From Aquibium sp. ELW1220 (GTDB lineage Bacteria; Pseudomonadota; Alphaproteobacteria; Rhizobiales; Rhizobiaceae): a DNA stretch of 64,000 nt. This document shows positions 44,486 through 53,453 of this stretch, in pieces (positions within the stretch are counted from its first letter, which is position 1; every line of letters starts with the position of its first letter). The position numbers and the translations under genes were made by a program. The notes under the pieces are model-generated. The model was not told the origin of the DNA and ran no database searches. It saw only the letters and a list, made by a program, of their open reading frames with translations. The DNA lies in the NCBI RefSeq assembly GCF_030398385.1, contig NZ_JAOAOQ010000025.1:23553-87552 (forward strand), in the 5' to 3' direction.

Positions 44486-45946
44486 TCAGAACACCGGCGG
44501 GTAGGGACGGCCGCCGCGGTCGAGCGTGATCCAGCGGGTCTCGGTGAAGGTCTCGAGCGACCAGCGGCCGCCATGCTTGCCGACGCCGGACGCCTTGAAG
44601 CCTCCGAAAGGCACATGCGGCTCGTCGTTCACGGAGGAGCAGTTGATGTGGCAGTTGCCCGTGTCGAGCTGGCCGACGATGGCGAGCCCCCTGCCCTCGT
44701 CGCGGGTCATGACGCCGGCCGACAGGCCGTACTCGCTGTCATTGGCGATCTGAACCGCTTCCTCGTCGGTGCGGAACGGGATTACCGGGACGACGGGGCC
44801 GAAGGTCTCGTCCTGGTAGAGCTTCATGTCGGGGGTGACGCCCGTGAGGATCGTCGGCTCGACGAAGCGGCCCTCGATCTTGCCGCCGAGCACCACCTTG
44901 GCACCCTTGGCGATGGCGTCGTCGAGCTGCTCCTTCACCTTGGCGACCTGCTTGTCGTTGATGAGCGGGCCGATGACGTGCTCCTTGCTCTTGGTCGGAT
45001 CGCCGACCTTGAGCTTGGCCGCGCGCTCGACGAATCGCTTGAGGAAATCGTCGAAGATCTTCTCGTGGACGAGCACCTTCTCGACCGACATGCAGATCTG
45101 GCCCTGGTGCATGAAGGAGCCGAAATTGGCCGCCTGGGTTGCGCGCTCCATGTCGGCATCCTCGAGCACGATCAGCGAATCCTTGCCGCCGAGCTCGACG
45201 CAGCACTTCTTGAGATGCGCGCCCGCCTTGGCGGCGATCTGGCGGCCAACCGCGGTGGAGCCGGTGAACGAGATGCCCTTGACGTAGGGATGCTCGATCA
45301 GCTCGTCGCCCACTTCCTGGACGTTGTCGCGCGAGCAGGTGACGACGTTGAGCACGCCCTTGGGCAGGCCCGCCTCCTCGAAGATCTCGGCGAAGAGCAG
45401 GCCGCCGAGATAGGGCGTCTCTTCGGACGGCTTGAGCACCACCGTGTTGCCGGCGACCAGCGGGAAGAGGAAGCCGCGGGCGGTGAGGATGCAGGGGAAG
45501 TTCCACGGGCTGATGACGGAGACGACGCCCATGGGCCGGCGCACGGCCATCGACACCTTGCCATATTCGGACGGCATCACCTCGCCGGTCGAATTCCAGA
45601 CCGATGCGGCGGCGGCGTGGAAGATCTCGGTCGTGTAGCCGGTCTCGAACATGCCCTTGCCGAACCAGCCGCCGCCCTCGGCCTGGATCGCGTCGACGAT
45701 CTCCATGCGGCGGCGCTCCCAGATCTCGGCCGCCTTGTGCAGGACATGCGCCCGCTTGGAGAAGGGAAGCTGCGACCAGGCCGGGAAGGCGGCATGCGCG
45801 GCCTCGATGGCGGCAGCCGCCTCGGCCCGGCCGGAATCGGGAACTTCGGCCCAGACTGACCCGTCGGACGGGTTCAGATCCTTGAACGTCTTGCGGGTGG
45901 CGGACCAGCCGCCACCAATGTACATGCCCTCGAATACGCGAGCCAT
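44486..45946 (-). CDS. Aldehyde dehydrogenase, benzaldehyde/vanillin type
   Basis: A 486-aa NAD(P)-dependent enzyme that oxidises an aldehyde to its acid. The catalytic Cys is in NQGQ-like HQGQICMSVEKV (about residue 285) and the general-base Glu in CVELGGKDS. SPWNFPCIL binds the cofactor. AAGGAGG seven bases before ATG 45946 sets the start. It begins two bases beyond the livF stop, so it is the last gene of the transporter operon. Subfamily resembles aromatic-aldehyde dehydrogenases; the substrate is inferred. Confidence 0.9.
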   Translation of the reverse strand: MARVFEGMYIGGGWSATRKTFKDLNPSDGSVWAEVPDSGRAEAAAAIEAAHAAFPAWSQLPFSKRAHVLHKAAEIWERRRMEIVDAIQAEGGGWFGKGMFETGYTTEIFHAAAASVWNSTGEVMPSEYGKVSMAVRRPMGVVSVISPWNFPCILTARGFLFPLVAGNTVVLKPSEETPYLGGLLFAEIFEEAGLPKGVLNVVTCSRDNVQEVGDELIEHPYVKGISFTGSTAVGRQIAAKAGAHLKKCCVELGGKDSLIVLEDADMERATQAANFGSFMHQGQICMSVEKVLVHEKIFDDFLKRFVERAAKLKVGDPTKSKEHVIGPLINDKQVAKVKEQLDDAIAKGAKVVLGGKIEGRFVEPTILTGVTPDMKLYQDETFGPVVPVIPFRTDEEAVQIANDSEYGLSAGVMTRDEGRGLAIVGQLDTGNCHINCSSVNDEPHVPFGGFKASGVGKHGGRWSLETFTETRWITLDRGGRPYPPVF

Positions 45947-45948
45947 TT

Positions 45949-47703
45949 TCAAGCCTCCTTGCGCTTCTTCCGCTTTCGTGTCGCGGAAACCTCATTGATC
46001 TTGTCGGACTTCTTCAACCGCTGCGGCCCGGCCGGCGCGACAGGCTGCGCGACGGCATCTGCGCCGGAAGCCGAGCCCACATCGTCGGCACCTTGCTCCG
46101 GGCTTGCCGCGGCAGGTTCCGGAACCGCCGCGGGGATGGTGAAGGCGACGAGCGTCTTGCGACGCGCGGCCACGTGGGCGGCCTGGATCGCGGCGGCCCT
46201 GGCGGCAAGCCCGGCCGGGTCCGGCATGACGATGCGCGGCGCCGGCGCCTCGGCCTGCCGCGCACTCTCGTCTTCGACTGCGAAGCCGGCGCTGTTGTGG
46301 CCGATCAGTCCATGGTTGCCGGCGTTGCGGATTTCCTTCGACGGGCCGACATCGGCGGCGCGCTCCGGAGCAAGGCCCGGCGAGCGCGGCTGGAAGGCCG
46401 TCGGCGTCGACGATGCCTTGCGACGGGCCTCCACATGCGCCGACAGCCGTTCGCCGGCGCCTCTGGCGAGCGCGGAGGCGTCCTTGACGAGCCGGCGCAG
46501 GTCCGACGGCTGCGACCGGCCGTCCCGGCCGCGCTCGAGTTCGGCGTCGAGCTGCGCCCAGGCCTCGGCGCCGGTTCCGGCGTCGAAGCGGCCTTCGAAG
46601 GCGCTGGGTGGGCGCATCCGGGCGCGCAGGGCGCGGACATAGGCGGCCTGGATGCGGCCGGCGCGGGCGGCGAAGAGATCGGCGTCGACACCGAGACGGT
46701 GGGCGTCGCTCGACACCGGGCGGGCCGGCGATGCGATCGGCTGCGACTGCGCCAGCTCGGCCCAGGGATCGGTTCCGGCCTTCGGATCATAGCGTCCGGC
46801 AAAGGCGCTGGGCACGGAGGCGTCGCGGCGCAGCGCGCGCACGAAGGCGGCCTGGACACGGCCGGCCCGGCCGGCGATGTCGCCGATTGCGCCCCGCCAG
46901 GCTGCCGGGTCGAGCGGCAGTTTCAGCGCCGGCGGCAGCTTGATCGACGGCAGCAGCGACGACGCGGCGGCGGCCGGCTTTGGCGCGGCCTTGGCGCCAC
47001 CGCCGAGATAGGCGTTGACGACGGCGGGGTCCGTCGCGAGATCGGCGGCGCGGCCTTCGCCGGTCACCAGGCCGTTCTCGATCAGCACGCCGCGGTCCGC
47101 GATGGCGAGGCTCTGGCGGGCGTTCTGCTCGACCATCAGGATGCCGACGCCGGTGGCCGCGACCTGCTTCAGCGAGCGGAAGAGCTCCTTGGTGAGCAGC
47201 GGCGACAGGCCGAGCGACGGCTCGTCGAGCATCAGGATATCGGGCTTCGACATCAGCGCGCGACCGATCGCCACCATCTGCTGCTCGCCGCCCGACATGG
47301 TGCGCGCGATCTGGCGCTTGCGTTCGGCGAGCCGCGGGAACAGCTCGTAGATCAGCTCCAGCGTCTCGTGTTCGTGGCGCCGGGCGCGGTTGGCGAAGGC
47401 GCCGAGCTGCAGGTTCTCGGCCACGGTGAGATCGCCGAAGATGCCGCGCCCCTCGGGCACGAGCGCGATGCCCTCCTCGACGATCCTGTGCGGCTTCATG
47501 CCGGCGATGGCATGCCCGTTCATCGCGATCCCTGCGCCGGCCTCGGCCTTCACCATGCCGGCGATGGACTTGAGCAGGGTCGACTTGCCGGCGCCGTTGG
47601 CGCCCAGGATGACGCAGATCTCGCCCTTGGACACCTTTACGCCGACGCCTTCCAGCGCGCGGTGCCGGCCGTAGCTGACGGAGAGGTTCTTCACCTCAAG
47701 CAT
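45949..47703 (-). CDS. livF: HAAT-family ABC ATPase LivF with long C-terminal extension
   Basis: A 584-aa protein. Residues 1-236 are a complete LivF ATPase: Walker A GANGAGKST (34-42), signature MSGGEQQM, Walker B ILMLDEPSLGLSP. LivF normally ends there. The extra ~345 residues contain four related segments (about 277-320, 345-388, 414-440, 499-522) with a GRxQAAxVRALR-type helix; the first two continue PSAFxGR. A basic KRKKRKEA tail ends it. No stop or frameshift separates the parts. The ATP-hydrolysing role is secure; the extension's role is unknown. Confidence 0.9.
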   Translation of the reverse strand: MLEVKNLSVSYGRHRALEGVGVKVSKGEICVILGANGAGKSTLLKSIAGMVKAEAGAGIAMNGHAIAGMKPHRIVEEGIALVPEGRGIFGDLTVAENLQLGAFANRARRHEHETLELIYELFPRLAERKRQIARTMSGGEQQMVAIGRALMSKPDILMLDEPSLGLSPLLTKELFRSLKQVAATGVGILMVEQNARQSLAIADRGVLIENGLVTGEGRAADLATDPAVVNAYLGGGAKAAPKPAAAASSLLPSIKLPPALKLPLDPAAWRGAIGDIAGRAGRVQAAFVRALRRDASVPSAFAGRYDPKAGTDPWAELAQSQPIASPARPVSSDAHRLGVDADLFAARAGRIQAAYVRALRARMRPPSAFEGRFDAGTGAEAWAQLDAELERGRDGRSQPSDLRRLVKDASALARGAGERLSAHVEARRKASSTPTAFQPRSPGLAPERAADVGPSKEIRNAGNHGLIGHNSAGFAVEDESARQAEAPAPRIVMPDPAGLAARAAAIQAAHVAARRKTLVAFTIPAAVPEPAAASPEQGADDVGSASGADAVAQPVAPAGPQRLKKSDKINEVSATRKRKKRKEA

Positions 47704-48424
47704 CGTCGTCTCCCAGATAGGCCCGCACGACCTCGGGATCCGACAGGGTCTCCGAGACACCGCCTTCGGCGATCATCCTGCCCGAACTCATGACCACGCA
47801 GCGGTCGCAGAGCGAACGGATGGCGTCCATCACGTGCTCGACCATGACGATGGTGCGGCCTTCGCGGTGCAGCTCGTCGATCAGGGAAATGCCGATCTGG
47901 AGTTCGCTCGGGTTCAGGCCGGCCAGCCATTCGTCGAGGAGCAGCACGCGCGGATCCGCCGCCAGCGCGCGGGCGAGTTCGACGCGCTTCTGGTCGATGT
48001 AGGTCATGGCCGCGACCGGCATGTGGGCGCGATCGCCCAGGCCGACACGGTCGAGCAGCACGCGCGCGATACGGCGCGCATCCTCGCCCCACAGCCGGAC
48101 ACGGCCGAAGACGGCGCCCGACATGACGTTTTCCTCTGCATCGAGCGAGGGCAGGACCCGCACGAGCTGGAAGGTGCGCGAGACGCCCTGCCTGGCAATG
48201 GCATGCGCAGGCAGGCCGGAGATGCGCTTGCCGTCGAGCAGGATCTCGCCCGCCGTCGGCGGAAGCGCGCCGGAAATCAGGTTCAGCATGGTCGTCTTGC
48301 CGGATCCGTTCGGACCGATCAGGCCGAGCAACTCGCCCTGCTTCACTTCGAACGACACGTCGTTGACGGCGACGAGGCCGCCGAAGGCCTTGCGCGCGGC
48401 GCGGATGGAGAGGGCGGCGGTCAT
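47696..48424 (-). CDS. livG: HAAT-family ABC ATPase LivG
   Basis: A 242-aa ATPase partner of LivF. Walker A is GPNGSGKTT, and Walker B is VLLLDEWLAGLNP, with Trp where Pro is usual. The signature region reads MTYIDQKRVELARAL instead of the common SYGQQRRLEIARAL, so the LSGGQ-equivalent is atypical. It overlaps livF by eight bases and livM by four (ATGA). The pump imports a hydrophobic amino-acid-like or aromatic substrate. Confidence 0.93.
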   Translation of the reverse strand: MTAALSIRAARKAFGGLVAVNDVSFEVKQGELLGLIGPNGSGKTTMLNLISGALPPTAGEILLDGKRISGLPAHAIARQGVSRTFQLVRVLPSLDAEENVMSGAVFGRVRLWGEDARRIARVLLDRVGLGDRAHMPVAAMTYIDQKRVELARALAADPRVLLLDEWLAGLNPSELQIGISLIDELHREGRTIVMVEHVMDAIRSLCDRCVVMSSGRMIAEGGVSETLSDPEVVRAYLGDDDA

Positions 48425-49389
48425 GCCGGCTTCTCCTCGGCCACCGCGGCTGGGGCGGAGCGCTTCGTCCAGCGGGCCTGCGCATTCTCCAGAAGCCCGG
48501 TGACGCCGTGCGGGATGAGGTAGACGATCGCCAGGAAGGCGAGGCCGACCACGATCATGGTGTGGTTGGGGAAGTTGGAGGAGATGAAGTCCATGACGAT
48601 GGTGAAGGGGATGACGCCCACCAGCGGTCCCCAGAGCCGCTTGGTGCCGCCGAGCAGCGCCATGATGACCACCAGGAAGGAGATCATCGGATTGAAGGCG
48701 GACGGCGGCTCGATGTAGATGTAGCGCGGCGCGGTGATGGCGCCGGCAATCGCGATGAAGGCGCCGGAGATCATGAACAGGATGATCTTCGACCGCGCCG
48801 TGTCGATGCCGACATGGCGGGCGACCGTTTCGTCGTTGCCGATGACGGTCATGGCGAAGCCGAGCCGCGAGCGGGCGATCAGGAAGCTCGTCAGGAAGAC
48901 GGCGCCGGTGAGGGCCAGAAGCATCCAGTAGATGTGGCTCTCGGTCATCTCGGTGAAGACGTAGAGGCCCATGGCGGTCGAGAACTTGGTCTGCGTCCAG
49001 GTGACGAGCTGGCGGACGAGTTCGGCGAGGCCGAAAGTGAAGATGACGAAGTAGACGCCGGAGATGCGCAGCGTCGCGGCGCCCACCAGACCTGCCATGA
49101 CCGCGCCGATGGCCGCGGCGATCAGGAGCAGCAGCGGATAGGGCAGCAGCTCGATGCCGAGCCCGACGGAATAGGTGCCGAGGCCATAGAAGGCGGCGGT
49201 GGCCAGCGAGACGTAGTGGGTGGGACCCGAAAACAGCGCCCAGGACGTGCAGAGCGCGGCGTAGAGCACGATGTTGACCGAGATCGACAGGTAGAAGCCG
49301 TCATCGAACAGCGGCAGGAGCGCCGCCAGCGCGATGAGCAGCGCGCCGAGGCCGAGGCTCTTCGTTTCCTGCGGGGTGAGGCCCATCAT
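48421..49389 (-). CDS. livM: HAAT-family ABC permease LivM
   Basis: A 322-aa inner-membrane permease with about nine hydrophobic segments. The SLATAAFYGLGTYSVG region and the EAA-like loop DETVARHVGIDTARSKI (about 195-215) are the LivM hallmarks. It overlaps livG and livH by ATGA junctions, which implies coupled synthesis of the membrane core. Confidence 0.93.
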   Translation of the reverse strand: MMGLTPQETKSLGLGALLIALAALLPLFDDGFYLSISVNIVLYAALCTSWALFSGPTHYVSLATAAFYGLGTYSVGLGIELLPYPLLLLIAAAIGAVMAGLVGAATLRISGVYFVIFTFGLAELVRQLVTWTQTKFSTAMGLYVFTEMTESHIYWMLLALTGAVFLTSFLIARSRLGFAMTVIGNDETVARHVGIDTARSKIILFMISGAFIAIAGAITAPRYIYIEPPSAFNPMISFLVVIMALLGGTKRLWGPLVGVIPFTIVMDFISSNFPNHTMIVVGLAFLAIVYLIPHGVTGLLENAQARWTKRSAPAAVAEEKPA

Positions 49390-50252
49390 GTCGGCGCCCT
49401 CCCGAAGATGCCCTGCGGCCGGAACAGCAGCACCAGGATGAACAGGCCGTAGGTTGCGGCCAGCGTCAGGCCCGGATCGATGACACTCGCCACGAAGGTT
49501 TCGGAGATGCCGAGGATCAGGGCGGCCAGCACCGCGCCGCGCACGTCGCCGACGCCGCCCATGATGACGATGATCAATGCCTTCATGGTGAAGACGACGC
49601 CCATCGAGGCGTTGAAGGTGTAGAAGGTGGACAGCAGCGCCCCGCCGCAGGCGGTGAGCGCGCCGCCGAGCGCGAAGGCGAAGGCGGCGGTGCGGGCGAC
49701 GTCGATGGCCACGAGATTGGCCGAGGTCGGATCGACGGCCACGGCGCGCAGCGCCGTTCCCTGGCGCGTGCGGTAGAGGAAGAACCAGAGCCCTGCGGCG
49801 ATGATGGCCGCAGCCACGAAGGCGACGACACGGTTCAGCCCGTAGGCATTGCCGAAGATTTCGAAGCGCTCGGCAAGGAAGGTGTAGGAGCGGTATTCGC
49901 CGCCGAAGAAGAGGATCATCAGGCCCTGCATGAGGAAAAGCAGGCCAAAGGTCGCCAGGATCGAATCGACCTCGAGCTGGCCGCGGTTCTTCGCGCGCTT
50001 GACCAGCGGCTGCAGGGCGACCGCGTAGATGCCCCAGTTGATGGCGAAGGCGGCCGGAGCGATGATCAGGAGCCCGACCAGCGGGTTGATCGAAAAGCCG
50101 GTGTAGAGCCAGAAGGCGACGAAGCAGGCAGCGACCAGCGTCTCGCCATTGCCGAGATTCATGATGCGGGCGACGCCGTACTGCAGCGTGAGGCCGAGCG
50201 CGACAAGCGCGTAGGTTCCGCTGAGCAGGATGCCGGTGACGATGATGTTCAT
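49386..50252 (-). CDS. livH: HAAT-family ABC permease LivH
   Basis: A 288-aa permease with about eight TM segments. GLTLQYGVARIMNLGNGE near residue 20 is the typical LivH N-terminal motif, and TALRAVAVDPTSANLVAID is the coupling loop. It is separated from the binding-protein gene by 119 bp that contain two hairpins. Confidence 0.93.
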   Translation of the reverse strand: MNIIVTGILLSGTYALVALGLTLQYGVARIMNLGNGETLVAACFVAFWLYTGFSINPLVGLLIIAPAAFAINWGIYAVALQPLVKRAKNRGQLEVDSILATFGLLFLMQGLMILFFGGEYRSYTFLAERFEIFGNAYGLNRVVAFVAAAIIAAGLWFFLYRTRQGTALRAVAVDPTSANLVAIDVARTAAFAFALGGALTACGGALLSTFYTFNASMGVVFTMKALIIVIMGGVGDVRGAVLAALILGISETFVASVIDPGLTLAATYGLFILVLLFRPQGIFGRAPT

Positions 50253-50283
50253 CTGGTTGCGATCTGGTCCTGTTTCGACGTTC

Positions 50284-50349
50284 GGGCGGGGAATGCCCCC
50301 CGCAATCCCCGCCCGGAGCCCGTCGCCGGCCAGTGACCTGGCGACGGGC
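50284..50349 (-). terminator. Two hairpins between the binding-protein gene and livH
   Basis: GGGCGGGGA/TCCCCGCCC (50284-50292, 50306-50314) and GCCCGTCGCC/GGCGACGGGC (50318-50327, 50340-50349) follow the binding-protein stop. Neither has a T-run. Such stems commonly stabilise the highly expressed binding-protein mRNA and reduce read-through into the permease genes. Confidence 0.65.
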
Positions 50350-50371
50350 GGTCTTGCCTGAGATCAGGCCG

Positions 50372-51568
50372 TCACTGCCAGGCCGGCTTCTTCACCGGCT
50401 CGCCCGCGACGGGCAGGCCGTCGGCCGCGACGGCCTTGAAGATGCCGTTGTCCCACTGGCCGACCGTCCAGACGTTCCTGTTGACGTTCTCCGGCATCGA
50501 GATCTGGCCGATGATGGTGTCGAAGGTGCCGGTGCGGATGGCTTCCACGACGGCGGCCTTGTCGAGCGTGCCCGCCTTCTCGATGGCCTGGCCGAGCACC
50601 TGGAGACCGGCATAGGTGGTCGCCGAGGCCCAGAAGTCCGGCGTGGCGCCCGTCACTTCCTGGTGCTTGGCGAGATAGGCCTTCACCTTGTCGTCCTCGG
50701 AGTTGACGCCGCCGATGCCGAGGATGCCGTTCGCACCCTCCTTGAAGCGGCCGGCGAAGGCCGGGAACGCGGTGCCGACGCCGGTGTAGAAGGCACCGAC
50801 GTCGAGGCCCTGGACCTGCGCCTGTTCGGTCAGGGCGAAGGTGTCGCCCGGATAGGAGAAGGCGACGAAGGCATCCGGCGACGCCGCCTTGGCGCCGCTG
50901 ATGACCGGTGCGAGGTCCTGCGTTCCGAGCGGGTAGGAGCTCTCGTAGACGATCTCGAAGCCGGCCGCGGCAAGCGCCGGCTTGGCGGCACCGACGAGTT
51001 CGAGGCCGAACGCGTCCGCCACGTTGACCAGAGCGACCTTGTTGCCGATCGAGCCGCCGTCCTTGAGCTTGGTCAGCGCCTGCACGACGCCGTTGGCGAG
51101 CTGGCTCGAGGTGCCGAGCATCCAGAAGGAGTTCGGCCAGCGCTTGGCGAACTCGGCCACGCCATCGGTGGCCGCACTGGTGGTGATGTGCGGGTAGCCG
51201 TAGCGCGCGATGATCGGCGCGGTGGCGATGTTCAGACCCGTGGAATAGGGCGTGACGAGGAAGTCGACCTTGTCGACCGTGGCGAGACGCTGGATGTTCT
51301 TGATCGCCTCCTCGCCATTGGTCTTGTCGTCATATTCGACAAGTTCGAGCTTCATCTGCTTGTCGCCGACCTTGAGGCCGCCGGCATCGTTCACTTCCTT
51401 CATCCAGAGCTGGATGTTGGGCCAGTGGGTGACGGCCGCGCCGCCGGCGAGCGGACCGGACTTCGGCGCGCTGGCGCCGAGCCGGATCACGTCCTGTGCG
51501 AAAGCCGGCGCTGCGGCCACGATTGCCGCCGCGGATGCGGCCAGCGCGATGAATGTACGTCTCAGCAT
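50372..51568 (-). CDS. HAAT-family periplasmic substrate-binding protein
   Basis: A 398-aa exported protein. Signal peptide is about 1-24 (cut at AFAQ). The mature chain starts DVIRLGASAPKSGPLAGG, the classic LivK/type-I fold opening with bound-ligand SGPLAG. AGGGAGGAAA precedes the ATG at 51568. It stands between an ALDH gene (60 bp upstream) and livH. Similar proteins with ALDH neighbours bind aromatic acids or amides rather than branched-chain amino acids, so the ligand should not be assumed. Confidence 0.9.
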   Translation of the reverse strand: MLRRTFIALAASAAAIVAAAPAFAQDVIRLGASAPKSGPLAGGAAVTHWPNIQLWMKEVNDAGGLKVGDKQMKLELVEYDDKTNGEEAIKNIQRLATVDKVDFLVTPYSTGLNIATAPIIARYGYPHITTSAATDGVAEFAKRWPNSFWMLGTSSQLANGVVQALTKLKDGGSIGNKVALVNVADAFGLELVGAAKPALAAAGFEIVYESSYPLGTQDLAPVISGAKAASPDAFVAFSYPGDTFALTEQAQVQGLDVGAFYTGVGTAFPAFAGRFKEGANGILGIGGVNSEDDKVKAYLAKHQEVTGATPDFWASATTYAGLQVLGQAIEKAGTLDKAAVVEAIRTGTFDTIIGQISMPENVNRNVWTVGQWDNGIFKAVAADGLPVAGEPVKKPAWQ

Positions 51569-51628
51569 GGTTTCCTCCCTGTTGCCGTTTCGTCGTTGCA
51601 GTCTCGATCGTCCGCGGCCTTTCGGCCG

Positions 51629-53092
51629 TCAGGCGAAATGGATGGTCTTGGTCTCGACGTAGTTGTCGAGGCCCTCGGGTCCGCCCTCGCGTCCCATGCC
51701 GGATTGCTTGAAGCCGCCGAAGGGATGCTTGGGGTCGACGATCATGCCGTTGACCGTCACGCTGCCGGTGCGCATGCGACGCGCCATGCGGTAGGCGCGC
51801 TCCGGGTCGGACGAGTAGACGGCGCCGCTGAGGCCGAAGGCGGAGTTGTTCGCCTTGTCGGCGGCATCGTCCTCGTCGCGATAGGTCAGCACCGAGACGA
51901 CCGGACCGAAGATCTCCTCCTGGACGATCTTCATGTGCGGCGTGACGCCGGTGAACACCGTCGGCTCGACGTAGAAGCCCTTGTCCAGCCCGCGCGGCCG
52001 GCCGCCGCCACAGGCGACGCGCGCGCCTTCGGCCCGGCCGGTGGCGATGTAGCCTTCGACGCGGGCACGCTGGCGCGCCATGGTCAGCGGCCCCATCTGG
52101 GTGGCCGGGTCGAAGGGATCGCCGACCTTGATGCCGGAGACCGCGCCCAGATAGAGGTCGAGGAACTCCTTCTCGCGGCGCTCGGGCACCAGGATGCGGG
52201 TCAGCGAGAAGCAGACCTGGCCGGTGATGGGCATGGTGTAGACCATGAGGCTCGGCAGCGCCTTGGCGAAATCGGCGTCGTCGAGCAGGACGGCGGCCGA
52301 CTTGCCGCCGAGCTCGAGGCTGACGCGCGCCAGCCGCTCGGCGCAGACGGCTGCGATGTGCTTGCCGGCGGCGGTCGAGCCGGTGAAGGCGACCTTGTCG
52401 ATGCCCTTGTGGCGGACGAGATAGTCGCCGCCCTCGCGGCCGGCCGGGACGATGTTGAAGACGCCCTGCGGCAGCCCCGCCTGCTCGATGCATTCGGCGA
52501 GGATGTAGGCTTCGAGCGGCGTCTCGGGCGAGGGCTTGGCGACCATGGTGCAGCCGGCGGCGAGACCGGCGGCGATCTTGTAGCTGAGCAGCACCAGCGG
52601 TGCGTTCCACGGCGTGATCGCCGCGCACACGCCGACCGGCTCCTTGACCACGCGCACCCGGCCGCCATCGTCGCGCTTGCGCTCATCGACGAACGGGTAT
52701 TTCTCGATCAAATCGGCGTAGTAGTTGAACAGCGTCGGGTTCTGGCCGACGAGCTTCTTCGTCAGCGAGATCGGCGCGCCGACCTGCAGTGTCCAGGCAT
52801 GGGCGATCTCGTCGAGGCGGGCGGTGAGCAGGTCGGCCACCTTGCGCAGGTAGCGCGCCCGCTCGGCCGGCGCCATGCGCGGCCAGGGGCCGTTGTCGAA
52901 GGCGTCGCGCGCGGCCGCCACCGCACGGTCGATGTCGGCCGGTCCCGCTTCCGGATAGGTGATCAGCAGTTCCTCGGTCGTCGGCGACACGACCTTCAGG
53001 GTCTGGCGCGAAATCGGGTCCACCCAGCGCCCGCCGATGAAGAAACGCTCCGGTGCCTTCGGCGCGCTTGCCGGCCTGTACATCACGTTCAT
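51629..53092 (-). CDS. Aldehyde dehydrogenase (second)
   Basis: A 487-aa NAD-dependent ALDH. Catalytic Cys lies in TGQVCFSLTRI, Glu in SLELGGKSA, cofactor motif TPWNAPLVLL. GGGAGGAAG before the ATG sets the start at 53092; the frame is open further upstream without ALDH similarity. It lies upstream of the binding-protein gene and may share its transcript. It differs clearly from the other two ALDHs, so the three are not recent copies. Confidence 0.9.
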   Translation of the reverse strand: MNVMYRPASAPKAPERFFIGGRWVDPISRQTLKVVSPTTEELLITYPEAGPADIDRAVAAARDAFDNGPWPRMAPAERARYLRKVADLLTARLDEIAHAWTLQVGAPISLTKKLVGQNPTLFNYYADLIEKYPFVDERKRDDGGRVRVVKEPVGVCAAITPWNAPLVLLSYKIAAGLAAGCTMVAKPSPETPLEAYILAECIEQAGLPQGVFNIVPAGREGGDYLVRHKGIDKVAFTGSTAAGKHIAAVCAERLARVSLELGGKSAAVLLDDADFAKALPSLMVYTMPITGQVCFSLTRILVPERREKEFLDLYLGAVSGIKVGDPFDPATQMGPLTMARQRARVEGYIATGRAEGARVACGGGRPRGLDKGFYVEPTVFTGVTPHMKIVQEEIFGPVVSVLTYRDEDDAADKANNSAFGLSGAVYSSDPERAYRMARRMRTGSVTVNGMIVDPKHPFGGFKQSGMGREGGPEGLDNYVETKTIHFA

Positions 53093-53252
53093 GGTCTTCC
53101 TCCCACGATGATCCACGAGCGACAGCAGCCTGCGCTCGGATGGGGCGCCGGGCGACGGAACCGCGAGGGTTCCGCTCCTTCCCGCCTGATGGCGCCGATG
53201 GTCGACAAGGTAGGACGCGCGAGGGCTCGTGTCACGAGGTGGTTGCAAAAAA

Positions 53253-53408
53253 TGTATACACAGCCTGAACGGAGGCGGTGCTCCGACCGGCCAGACACTG
53301 CCTGGGCGGTGGGGGGACGGCACCAGCCCGGACCCGCCTGGTGCAACCGGTTGCGCGAACACGCCGCCCGGACACGGCTCAGGACGCAGGCAGCCGCTCC
53401 TGTATACA
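53253..53408. promoter_or_regulatory. Operator-like palindromes between two ALDH genes
   Basis: Two TGTATACA palindromes (53253-53260 and 53401-53408), 148 bp apart, have the TGT-AT-ACA form of GntR/FadR-type sites. Between them GCAACCGGTTGC (53343-53354) is a perfect 12-bp palindrome of LacI/GalR style. They occupy the 361-bp gap upstream of the second ALDH. The rest of the gap (53093-53453) shows no gene. Confidence 0.55.
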
Positions 53409-53453
53409 CGGCAGCGGGCAGCGACGCCTGCGGTCGGGGTTCGGCCAGGACAT

